A stretch of DNA of 64,000 nt from QIAW01 sp035487295 (GTDB lineage: Bacteria > Acidobacteriota > Terriglobia > Terriglobales > Acidobacteriaceae): the NCBI GenBank assembly GCA_035487295.1, contig DATHMH010000025.1:1-64000 (forward strand), given 5' to 3'. How positions within the stretch are numbered: the stretch's first letter is position 1; every line of letters starts with the position of its first letter. Positions 53,001 to 60,068 of this stretch are shown piece after piece. The position numbers and the translations under genes are program-made. Under the pieces are notes generated by a model. The model was given only the letters and a program-made list of their open reading frames with translations. It searched no databases and was not told the origin of the DNA.

Positions 53001-53153
53001 TCGCATAACCAGGTCGTGCAGATTATCTCCCAGCAACCCAACCAGCTTACGCTTGGACAACATACAATCACGGCGACCTACAGCGGCGACGGAAATTACG
53101 CCGGCAGCACCTCAGGCCCGCAGCCGTTTACCCGCGTGCTGCGCCCTCATTAG
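50028..53153 (+). CDS. Secreted FG-GAP/VCBS repeat protein with Ig-like domains
   Basis: The protein has 1041 residues. Signal peptide (LILIFITAVIPFLSTTSQA). About twelve FG-GAP/VCBS repeats of ~60 residues (about 35-720) each carry a calcium-binding DFNGDGKxDLxVAN core and a VSVLLGNGDGTF strand, predicting a seven-bladed beta-propeller or two. Three Ig-like (Big_3-type) domains follow (about 730-1040: GTVTFKEGATVLG, ATVTPSAGNSIPTGTVTF, GTVTFYLDGKPFGSS). Such proteins are exported and probably act in adhesion or polymer binding. No enzyme domain or anchoring motif is seen. Confidence 0.92.
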   Translation: MKSSILSANFRLILIFITAVIPFLSTTSQAGGFQPAVPYTVGSFPSFVAVGDFNGDGSPDLAVENFGGTISVFTGNGNGTFQPATNYTAASPGGIVVADFTGDGKPDIATADYFGGKVRILINNGSGAFPTNMEFTAGTGPVYIAAGDFNGDGKPDLVVANSSTNEVNVLLNTTTGGILSFSAPTPYTVGTAPFFVGVADVNGDGKLDLITANSSSNDVSVLLGNGNGTFAQASNFPAGPAPSSVAAGDFNGDGKVDLAVTNYGPSTVTILLGNGTGTSGGFQLSSTISVGTNPNSIAAVDLNGGGKLDLVTANYTDGSVSVLLGHGDATFQAAAPYAAGSSANFLAVGDFNKDGVPDLAVVNDNASGNIPATNTVSVLLGNGLFAFHTDFAAGANPIAVVAGDFSKDGNQDVAVADNGGNGISVLLGNGAGGLGAANPFATGAGPFDIAIGDFNNDGNPDLFVANFTGSFATPLRGVGDGTFAVKSGVFDSNTFNPADAALADFNGDGKLDVAMVENGNNKVSVFLGKGDFTFPMNADYAVGANPISIAAGDFNGDGKPDLVVADLNGAAGANLSVLLNKGDGTGVFLPAASYGAGTNPNEVQAGDFNGDGKLDIAVANFGSNNVSILLGNGDGTFQPAHNFAAGSNPAALVVADFNGDGKLDLAVANYGSNDVSVLLGKGDGTFNPQTRYAAGSLPNSIAAADFNNDGALDLVVANKGGNVSILLNRAGTTGTSSSSANPSLLSQSVTFTGAVAANIAGSGAPTGTVTFKEGATVLGSGPLDGSGHATFATSALSLGTHVITPLYSGDLSFVSHTLPAITQVVNVGTLTALVSSQDPSGDGQSVTLTATVTPSAGNSIPTGTVTFLQGASPIVNCTNVALDNTGTAQCITPALTVGTYTFKASYPGDGNFLSSLSPPLTQAVEFSSSTFVSLFDSNSSCCAAIYALKFRQRIAIFSSLTFENGGPVPVGTVTFYLDGKPFGSSVSLDGASHNQVVQIISQQPNQLTLGQHTITATYSGDGNYAGSTSGPQPFTRVLRPH

Positions 53154-53194
53154 GACGAAACCGCTTTCAAATTGTTCTCGCGGAACATTCTGAA

Positions 53195-54643
53195 CTAACA
53201 CTGAGTACTGAGGACCGAGTGCCGAGTACTGCTTTTCAGCGCCTGTTGTAATTCCTGCATGTTCGTTTCCGTGGTCAGGTAGCTGATGATCATCAGGCGG
53301 ATCACGCTGCGCCCGTTCACCGTAGTGAGCGAGATCCAGCGTTTGCCGTCGCGGGTTATCTCGTCTACAACCGCCGCGTTGGCAGCGGCAACTTCCGTCT
53401 CGGTTTTGCCTTTGACACGCAGGTTCAGGATCGGCAACTTCAGCGGCGCGGCTAGTTCATAAGTCTCCGATTGTTTTACCCAGGCGGCGAAATCGTCTGC
53501 CATCTGCAACTGGCGATCGATCAGTTGCTCGTAGGCTTGCCGGCCATGCACCCGCAGGGTCAGCCACAGCTTGAGCGAATTCATGCGTCGCGACCATTGC
53601 ACGCTGACCTTGAAGTTATCAATCAGCGGAGCGCCGGCCATCCTGGGCATGTAAGGCGTTGAAACTCCGAAAGCGCGTTGCAGCAGCTCCGGACGCGAGG
53701 TCAAAATCACTCCCGCAGCAAACGGCATGGCCAGCCACTTGTGCGGATCGATTGTGACCGAATCCGCCAGTTCAATGCCGCTCACCAGGTGCCGGTGCCG
53801 GTCGCTGAAGATCGCGGCCGCGCCGTAGGCGCCATCCACATGCAGCCATAGCTCATGCCGCCGGCAAATTTCCCCAAGCGCAACCATGTCGTCAATAGCT
53901 CCGGAGTTGGTGGTCCCGGCCGTAGCCACGACGCAGAACGGTCTGAGCCCGGCGCGCTTATCTTCCTGGATGGCGGCTTCCAGCTTTTGCACATCCATTT
54001 CTACCTTATCATTCACTGGAAGGCGGCGTATGGCTTTGCGCCCAAGTCCCAGAAGCCCTGCAGATTTGTCGAGCGAGTGATGCGCCTCCTGCGAGGCATA
54101 GAACACCGGCTGCGCCCCAATCGATGCGATGCCATCTTCAACTGTTTGCGGAAAATGTGCAGCCAACGCCAGGGCCAGCGCGCTGAAGTTGGCCTCGTTC
54201 CCGCCGCTGGTGAAAGTTCCGTCGAAAGGACGGTCCCAGCCTACGCGTTCGCCGATCCAGCGCACGGTTTCGTTTTCTATCTTTGAGGCCAGTTGCGAGC
54301 GCGCCAAAGTTGCAAGCTGCGGATTGAGCGCCGCCACCAGCATCTCGGCCAGCACCGCCATGTACGTAGGTGCAGGGTTCATCAGGCCGAAGTAGTTGGC
54401 GCTGGGAACGTGGAAGCCTTTGTCAATCAGCTCATGGCAAATCTCATCGAGCACGGCTTCTGCATTTTCCCCGATCTCCGGCATCTGATCGCGCAACTCG
54501 CCAAAGCTGCGCTGTTCGAGAGGGAGTTGTACAGACCGGTTATTCAGGGAAGAAAAGTATTCGTTGATGCGGTCCACCAGCTTGTAACCAAGCTGCCGCC
54601 GCTTGTCCGCATCAAACTGGAACTGCGTAGAGTCAAATCCCAT
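53195..54643 (-). CDS. PLP-dependent decarboxylase (aromatic-L-amino-acid type)
   Basis: The protein has 482 residues from 54643 (MGFDSTQFQF); the frame is open to 54691, but that part is GC-rich hairpin sequence. Group II decarboxylase: TFTSGGNEANFSALALA, VVATAGTTNSGAIDD, LWLHVDGAYGAAA (Asp for the pyridine N) and the Schiff-base Lys in TIDPHKWLAMPF. It decarboxylates an aromatic or similar amino acid in the cytoplasm; specificity is unknown. The last dozen codons run into a word-type simple repeat (ACTGAGTACTGAGGACCGAG, first bases 53200 on), so the C-terminus may be an accidental extension. Confidence 0.92.
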   Translation of the reverse strand: MGFDSTQFQFDADKRRQLGYKLVDRINEYFSSLNNRSVQLPLEQRSFGELRDQMPEIGENAEAVLDEICHELIDKGFHVPSANYFGLMNPAPTYMAVLAEMLVAALNPQLATLARSQLASKIENETVRWIGERVGWDRPFDGTFTSGGNEANFSALALALAAHFPQTVEDGIASIGAQPVFYASQEAHHSLDKSAGLLGLGRKAIRRLPVNDKVEMDVQKLEAAIQEDKRAGLRPFCVVATAGTTNSGAIDDMVALGEICRRHELWLHVDGAYGAAAIFSDRHRHLVSGIELADSVTIDPHKWLAMPFAAGVILTSRPELLQRAFGVSTPYMPRMAGAPLIDNFKVSVQWSRRMNSLKLWLTLRVHGRQAYEQLIDRQLQMADDFAAWVKQSETYELAAPLKLPILNLRVKGKTETEVAAANAAVVDEITRDGKRWISLTTVNGRSVIRLMIISYLTTETNMQELQQALKSSTRHSVLSTQC

Positions 54644-54649
54644 GGTAGC

Positions 54650-54691
54650 GCCGGCGTCCCGCCGGCCGTCGTGCGGGCATCTTGCCCGCAC
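54650..54691. repeat. Paired GC-rich hairpins (REP-like)
   Basis: GCCGGC-GTCCC-GCCGGC (54650-54666) is followed by GTGCGGGCA-TCT-TGCCCGCAC (54671-54691), both perfect stems. It lies just upstream of the decarboxylase start and after the lysS stop. The form is like dispersed extragenic palindromes; other copies would be needed to prove it. Confidence 0.6.
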
Positions 54692-54726
54692 GTTATTAGA
54701 TATTGTAGAGCGCTAACAGACGCGAT

Positions 54727-56271
54727 TTATTCAACTTCCTGCTCAGCGCTCTCCTGCTTCCTCTCTGGCCGCAGCAGAGGAAACAAAATCACATCACGAA
54801 TCGACCGTGAGTCGGTCAGCAGCATAGTCAATCGGTCAATGCCGATGCCTTCTCCGCCGGCGGGCGGCATGCCATAAGCCAGGGCGCGGATGTAGTCTTC
54901 ATCCATGGCATGGGCTTCTTCATCCCCACGTGCGCGCTCGCCAAGTTGCTGTTCGAAGCGGCGGCGTTGCTCCTCAGGATCGTTGAGTTCGCTGAAGGCG
55001 TTGCCGATCTCGAGGCCCCCGGCAAAAACTTCAAAACGCTCCACCCAGTCGGGCTCATCGCGTTTGTTTTTGGAAAGTGGCGAAATAGCCACAGGAAAGT
55101 CATAAAGAATCGTTGGTTGGATCAGATGCTCTTCCGCAACCGCCTCAAACATCGCCGCAATGGTTTTTCCCGCGGGCTCATTCGGATCGTATGGCATGTG
55201 CGGCGTGTGGGCGGCGTTTAATCTCTTCACCAGCGCGCCTACCGATGCCGCATCGGCAAAATCTTTCATCTCCGGCGTGGCGCCTGCCTTTTCCGGCCAG
55301 AATTTGATGATGGCTTCGCGCATCGAGAGCCGCTGCCAGTTGGCGAAGTCGATCTCATGCTCATTGAACGTTGTCTTCGTGGTTCCATTCACGTCTTGCG
55401 CAACCTGCGCCAGCATCTGTTCGGTCAGGCCCATCAGGTCTTTATAATCGCTGTAGGCCTCGTAAAACTCGAGCATGGTGAACTCCGGGTTGTGCTGCGT
55501 CGAGATGCCTTCGTTACGGAAGTTGCGGTTAATCTCATACACGCGGTCCAACCCGCCGACTACCAGCCGCTTGAGATAAAGCTCAGGCGCAATGCGCAAG
55601 TAGAGGTCAATATCGAGCGTATTGTGATGCGTGGTGAACGGACGCGCCGCCGCTCCGCCCGCGATCGGCTGCATCATGGGGGTCTCAACCTCAACGTATC
55701 CGCGGGCGTCGAGGAAGCGCCGGATGGCTTGCACTATCTTGCCACGCTTCACAAAGACCTCGCGCACTTCGGGATTCATGAACAGATCAACATAGCGCTG
55801 GCGATAGCGCAGCTCGACGTCCGTAAGGCCATGAAATTTTTCCGGCAAAGGAAGCAGGTCTTTAGCGAGGAACGTAATCGTCTCGACGTGGACCGAGAGT
55901 TCGTTGGTCCTGGTGCGGAACAAATATCCGGTTACGCCAATGTGGTCGCCCAAGTCGAGCAGCTTGTAGAGAGCGAAGCCGTTCTCGCCCACGGCATCCA
56001 GTTTCACGTAGATTTGCAGTCGCTGTCCGGCCTGCTGCAAGTGGGCAAAACCAGCCTTGCCCTGTCCGCGAATGGACATCAGCCGCCCCGCTACCTTCAC
56101 GGTGACGCGGTCTTTTTCAAGTTCCTCGGCAGATTTGCCCGAATACTCGGCCAGGATTTGTGGGATACCATGCGAAGCCTCAAACTTGTAAGGATAGGGC
56201 AACTGCCCCAGGGCAGAAATCTTACCCAGCTTCTCAATGCGTTCGGCGTAAATTTTATCGTCTAAGGACAC
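54727..56271 (-). CDS. lysS: Lysyl-tRNA synthetase (class II)
   Basis: The protein has 514 residues. The N-terminal OB-fold anticodon-binding domain (about 60-150: VTVKVAGRLMSIRGQGKAGF) precedes the class II catalytic core. Motif 1 region RFLDARGYVEVETPMMQPIAGGA, motif 2 VYEINRNFRNEGISTQHNPEF and motif 3 GMPPAGGEGIGIDRLTMLLT are present. It charges tRNA-Lys. It is divergent from the F0 genes across a 140-bp gap that should hold both promoters. Confidence 0.97.
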   Translation of the reverse strand: MSLDDKIYAERIEKLGKISALGQLPYPYKFEASHGIPQILAEYSGKSAEELEKDRVTVKVAGRLMSIRGQGKAGFAHLQQAGQRLQIYVKLDAVGENGFALYKLLDLGDHIGVTGYLFRTRTNELSVHVETITFLAKDLLPLPEKFHGLTDVELRYRQRYVDLFMNPEVREVFVKRGKIVQAIRRFLDARGYVEVETPMMQPIAGGAAARPFTTHHNTLDIDLYLRIAPELYLKRLVVGGLDRVYEINRNFRNEGISTQHNPEFTMLEFYEAYSDYKDLMGLTEQMLAQVAQDVNGTTKTTFNEHEIDFANWQRLSMREAIIKFWPEKAGATPEMKDFADAASVGALVKRLNAAHTPHMPYDPNEPAGKTIAAMFEAVAEEHLIQPTILYDFPVAISPLSKNKRDEPDWVERFEVFAGGLEIGNAFSELNDPEEQRRRFEQQLGERARGDEEAHAMDEDYIRALAYGMPPAGGEGIGIDRLTMLLTDSRSIRDVILFPLLRPERKQESAEQEVE

Positions 56272-56409
56272 GGTTCTCTTTTAATGTGAAGTTAAACCTT
56301 CGATTATAAATTAGGCCGAGTTTCGGCCGCTGCATCCCATGTCGAAGCTGCATTTCCGCGTGAAATCCGATACATTCTTGAGAGGCCGTGGTCCTGCGCA
56401 CGGAAACCT

Positions 56410-56679
56410 ATGAACCCAGCCGAACCGGAAAATCCCTCTTCCAAACCGCAATCCACTGCGGAAGACGAGCGCAATGAGAAGCGCAGCGCGTTGTTGCAGA
56501 TTGCTCGCTACAGCCAGATTGCGTTCGCTTTGCCTGCCGCTACGGTCTTGGGTTGGCTTTTGGGCTTGCTGCTTGATCGCTGGCTGCATACCACCTGGAT
56601 TTACATAGCAGGACTGATTTTGGGCATTATTGTTGGGTTCGTAGAGCTAATTCGCATGGTGATGGCTGATAGCAAATAA
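56410..56679 (+). CDS. AtpZ/AtpI-like F0 accessory protein
   Basis: The protein has 89 residues. A charged N-terminus is followed by two membrane helices (IAFALPAATVLGWLLGLLLD and WIYIAGLILGIIVGFVELIR), with the G-x-x-x-G packing typical of AtpZ/AtpI proteins that help assemble F0 or carry Mg. It opens the F0 gene group, 3 bp before the next gene. Confidence 0.83.
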   Translation: MNPAEPENPSSKPQSTAEDERNEKRSALLQIARYSQIAFALPAATVLGWLLGLLLDRWLHTTWIYIAGLILGIIVGFVELIRMVMADSK

Positions 56680-56681
56680 CT

Positions 56682-57149
56682 ATGATCGAGGATCAAAAAT
56701 ATCCGCCTGCCACTGCCAACACGGTCGACATAAACGCTGAAGATCCGGCTGCCCAGCAATTTTACATTCAAGCCCATACACGCATCGTGCGTTCCATGTT
56801 GGCCGTGGCACTATTAGCCGCTGCGGTTTTCTTCTGGCGTCCGGGATGGAGGTTTGCCTCAAGTTTTCTTCCAGGTTGCGCGGTAGCGTTTTTCAATTTT
56901 CGAGGATTGGAAAGACTAGTTGGCGGCTTGAGCGACCTTATCGTGAAGAATCCGGATCGTCCGCCATCGGGCCGCGTGGTTCGCCGTTTCCTGTTACGTT
57001 ATGCTTTGATCGCGATTGCTGCCTATGTTATATTCAAGGGTTTGGGTACTGCCGTTTACGGCTTCTTTGTGGGTTTATTTCTGCCTGTGGTTGGGATTTT
57101 CTATGAAGCCGTTTACGAGCTGTTTACCTCTTTAAAATCTCAATCGTAA
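56682..57149 (+). CDS. ATP synthase I-like membrane protein
   Basis: The protein has 155 residues and about four membrane helices (MLAVALLAAAVFFW, FASSFLPGCAVAFFNF, YALIAIAAYVIFKGL, GFFVGLFLPVVGIFYEAVYE). Size, topology and its place just before atpB fit the ATP synthase I (AtpI) family, proposed to guide c-ring assembly. Sequence conservation in this family is low, so the call rests mostly on context. Confidence 0.75.
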   Translation: MIEDQKYPPATANTVDINAEDPAAQQFYIQAHTRIVRSMLAVALLAAAVFFWRPGWRFASSFLPGCAVAFFNFRGLERLVGGLSDLIVKNPDRPPSGRVVRRFLLRYALIAIAAYVIFKGLGTAVYGFFVGLFLPVVGIFYEAVYELFTSLKSQS

Positions 57150-57173
57150 AGAGCTTGGAAGCAGACATTAACC

Positions 57174-57908
57174 ATGCCTGAGCAACTTTGGTTTACGCAG
57201 CTCCTCAATCAACACCTTGCAGGTGTGGTCACACCCTTATTGCAGCGAATTGGGCTTGCCCCTCGCTATCCCGATGCCCCGATCACCAATTTTGTCGCCA
57301 TGGAACTGCTGGTTTTCCTGATTTTGATTGTCTTTTTCGTGCTCGTTCGCGTCCGGCTTTCCGTGGATCGGCCTGGCGGTCTGCAGCACATCATGGAAGC
57401 GGTGGAAGGTTTTGTAAACAATCAAAGCGAAGAAATTATTGGCCATCACAGTGAAGGGTTCACACCGTTTCTGGTTGTTCTTGGCTTGTTTATTTTGATT
57501 GGAAACCTGATTGGGTTGATCCCCGGCTTCGAATCGCCCACCGCAAGTGGTTCCGTCCCGCTTGGGTGCGCCATTCTTACATTTTTCTACTACAACTTCC
57601 ACGGGATCAGGAAACAGGGTTTACTCAAGTATCTTAAGCATTTCACCGGCCCCATGCCGGCTCTTGCGCCTTTGATGTTGCCGATCGAGCTTTTCAGTCA
57701 CGGAGCCCGCGTGCTTTCACTCACCTTGCGTCTTTATGCCAACATGTTTGCGGGTGATATGGTGACGCTGGTCTTCATGTCTCTGATTCCGGTGCTCGTC
57801 CCGGTTGTCTTTCTTGGTCTTCATATCTTCGTTTCATTATTGCAGGCATATATTTTTGTTTTGTTGACAACCGTATATCTGGCGGGCGCGGTTGCCGAAG
57901 AGCACTGA
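57174..57908 (+). CDS. atpB: ATP synthase F0 subunit a
   Basis: The protein has 244 residues and about six helices. The essential Arg of the proton path lies in HGARVLSLTLRLYANMFAGD (family core SLTLRLYANM), and the C-terminal helix has LLQAYIFVLLTTVYLAGAVAEEH. It forms the ion channel against the c-ring. It is 24 bp after the AtpI-like gene. Confidence 0.96.
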   Translation: MPEQLWFTQLLNQHLAGVVTPLLQRIGLAPRYPDAPITNFVAMELLVFLILIVFFVLVRVRLSVDRPGGLQHIMEAVEGFVNNQSEEIIGHHSEGFTPFLVVLGLFILIGNLIGLIPGFESPTASGSVPLGCAILTFFYYNFHGIRKQGLLKYLKHFTGPMPALAPLMLPIELFSHGARVLSLTLRLYANMFAGDMVTLVFMSLIPVLVPVVFLGLHIFVSLLQAYIFVLLTTVYLAGAVAEEH

Positions 57909-58000
57909 TTTATAACGGCTTCATAGAAGCATCCGCGAGCGTGAGGGCGCTTGTACGGTAGCGTTAACCACCCACTGGCGGAATTCATAAGGAGATAACA

Positions 58001-58309
58001 ATGCGTAAATTGCTTTTCTTATTTGTTCTCATGGCGCTCATGCTGGTTGCTGCCCCGGTCTATGCGCAAGGCGCAGCCGCGGAAGCGCCAGTCAACTGGG
58101 CGGTTCCCATTGCCGCCGGCATTGGTATGGCGATAGCGTCGGGTCTTTGTGCGCTGGGCCAGGGCAAAGCTACAGCGTCAGCGGCTGAGGCTTTGGCGCG
58201 GAATCCCGGAGCACGTCCTGGAATTCAGCTTGCCTTGATTCTGGGTTTGGCTCTTATTGAGTCGCTGGCGCTCTACACGCTGGTGATCATCTTTGCCAAG
58301 GTGAAATAA
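58001..58309 (+). CDS. atpE: ATP synthase F0 subunit c with N-terminal signal-like leader
   Basis: The protein has 102 residues. After an AAGGAG site, the first 23 residues (MRKLLFLFVLMALMLVAAPV, then YAQ) look like a cleavable signal, unusual for a c subunit. Helix 1 has GIGMAIASGLCALGQGKATA; the polar loop is ARNPGARP; helix 2 has the ion-binding Glu in LGLALIESLALYTLVI. The Gln in helix 1 and the E-S-x3-Y pattern match most of the sodium-binding set of known Na+-type c subunits, but the Thr after Ser is Leu, so ion choice is open. A strong terminator follows. Confidence 0.95.
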   Translation: MRKLLFLFVLMALMLVAAPVYAQGAAAEAPVNWAVPIAAGIGMAIASGLCALGQGKATASAAEALARNPGARPGIQLALILGLALIESLALYTLVIIFAKVK

Positions 58310-58328
58310 TCGGCTCGCTAATATACCT

Positions 58329-58354
58329 GCCTCCGCTCTAGCGGAGGCTTTTTT
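58329..58354 (+). terminator. Intrinsic terminator after atpE
   Basis: Perfect 8-bp stem GCCTCCGC/GCGGAGGC with a TCTA loop, followed by TTTTTTC. It ends the F0 transcript, confirming that no F1 genes follow here. Confidence 0.9.
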
Positions 58355-58443
58355 CTTTTTGCTTTCACTTTGGAGCTTTGTCCCAAGATAATAGATAACC
58401 ACCGCGCGAATCGTACTTCGTAAAATCGTCAATCGTCATTCTT

Positions 58444-59370
58444 ATGGCCTACGTCCTCGAATTCGAACATGTCTCCAAGCAATATGGAGGGATGCTGCAA
58501 GGTAAACCGGTGCAGGCTTTAAACGACTTCAATTTGCAGGTCCAGCAGGGTGAGATATTCGGGTTTCTCGGACCGAACGGCTCAGGCAAGACCACAGCCA
58601 TTCACATTGCCTTGGGATTTGTTCGCCCGACCAGTGGCGCGGGGCGCATGCTGGGGCAGAGCTTTGGTCACGCTTCCACCCGCCGCCGCGTTGGATTCCT
58701 GGCGGAAAACGTCGCTTTCTATCACCTCTCCGCCCGCAACGTCATCCGCACCTATGGAGCGCTGAATGGGATGCATGATCCGATTTTACGGGAGCGTGTG
58801 CGCGAGATGCTTGAGGTCTTTGAATTGGAAGATGTGGCCGAGCGCAATGTGGGTAAATTTTCGGGCGGTATGCTGCAACGCATAGGACTTGCGCAGGCTA
58901 TGATCAACGACCCGGAGTTGCTGATCCTCGATGAGCCCACTTCGGCGCTCGATCCGGTCGTACGTGTAGCGGTGCGTGAGCTGCTGTTGGCTGCGCGTAA
59001 GAGCGGGAAGACGATTTTTATCAGCTCGCATCTGCTTTCGGAAATCGAGATGATCTGCGACCGGGTCGCAATCCTCGACCACGGCAGCGTCGCGCGCCTG
59101 GGGAAGACTTCTGAATTGCTGGAATCGACCGATCAATGTGAAGTTGTCGTGCAAGGGGTGAAAGCAGAAGTTTTTCCCGAAGCGGCGGCCCGCGATGGCC
59201 GGCTGTACCTGCAAGTGCCCAGGTCGTTGCAGCGGGCCATCATCGAGCGCGCCTGGGTTGCCGGCGGGGAAGTTATCAGCGTGAATCCGGTGAAGAAGTC
59301 GCTTGAGAGCGTCTTCCTCGAGCTCGCGGGAAACCATGCCGGCAAGAAGGAGCGCCAGGAGAAGATATGA
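58444..59370 (+). CDS. ABC transporter ATP-binding protein
   Basis: The protein has 308 residues. Walker A GPNGSGKTTA, signature FSGGMLQRIGLAQAM, Walker B LLILDEPTSALDP and switch His in ISSHLLSEIEM. The ~90-residue C-terminal extension is of the drug/multicopper type exporters (CcmA/NatA-like). It powers export with the membrane protein encoded by the overlapping next gene. Substrate is unknown. Confidence 0.93.
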   Translation: MAYVLEFEHVSKQYGGMLQGKPVQALNDFNLQVQQGEIFGFLGPNGSGKTTAIHIALGFVRPTSGAGRMLGQSFGHASTRRRVGFLAENVAFYHLSARNVIRTYGALNGMHDPILRERVREMLEVFELEDVAERNVGKFSGGMLQRIGLAQAMINDPELLILDEPTSALDPVVRVAVRELLLAARKSGKTIFISSHLLSEIEMICDRVAILDHGSVARLGKTSELLESTDQCEVVVQGVKAEVFPEAAARDGRLYLQVPRSLQRAIIERAWVAGGEVISVNPVKKSLESVFLELAGNHAGKKERQEKI

Positions 59371-60068
59371 CTGGCATTCTCATCATCGCTAGGAACTTCC
59401 TGCGCCAGATGCGTTGGTTGGTGCTGATCTATCTTCTGATTGCAGTTCTGCTTGGAGCCGGGCTGAGTCTTACCTCTAAGCACATGGATACGGAAGCGCT
59501 GAGTATTTATCTTGGTCAGTTAGCGGTCTATGCGAATCTCATGGGGATTCTGCTGGCCTCCCAGGCGATTGTGAATGAGCGTAGAAGCCGCAGGATTCTC
59601 GGCGTGCTCTCCAAGAGTCTCGAGCGGCGCGATTATTTGGCTGGTCTTTTGTGCGGCGTCTTTGCCTGTACTGGTGCGTTGCTGGTGGGAGTGATGCTGG
59701 GAGCAATGTGCATGGCGGCGCGGGGCTGGTTTTCAGCCTCGAAGGTTCTCGCAGCAATATTGCTGATGTGGCTGGCCTGTTGCCTCAGTGCGGCCATGGC
59801 TATCTTCTTTTCCACGTTTCTGCACCCACGATTGGCCATCCTGGGGACGTTTATGCTGGTTGGCATCGGATGGATCGCCCGATTTGTGCACATCCAAAGC
59901 TCAGTGCTGTTTCCCGTTTATCAGCTTAACCTCGATGCCAGCCAACTGCTGCAGAACGCCAGGACCCAACCGGTTGCCATACCGGTTGCGCTACTCGAAA
60001 TTATTATCTTCTGGCTGCTTGCAGGATGGATCTTTGAGCGGCGCGATATCGCTGTAGCTATTGAATGA
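59367..60068 (+). CDS. ABC transporter membrane protein (ABC-2 type)
   Basis: The protein has 233 residues and six predicted helices, with ABC-2 type topology (ARNFLRQMRWLVLIYLLIAV; LLASQAIVNERRSRRILGVL is the coupling region). It overlaps the ATPase gene by 4 bp. Its stop abuts the convergent nuoN stop. A two-component exporter is inferred. Confidence 0.85.
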   Translation: MTGILIIARNFLRQMRWLVLIYLLIAVLLGAGLSLTSKHMDTEALSIYLGQLAVYANLMGILLASQAIVNERRSRRILGVLSKSLERRDYLAGLLCGVFACTGALLVGVMLGAMCMAARGWFSASKVLAAILLMWLACCLSAAMAIFFSTFLHPRLAILGTFMLVGIGWIARFVHIQSSVLFPVYQLNLDASQLLQNARTQPVAIPVALLEIIIFWLLAGWIFERRDIAVAIE

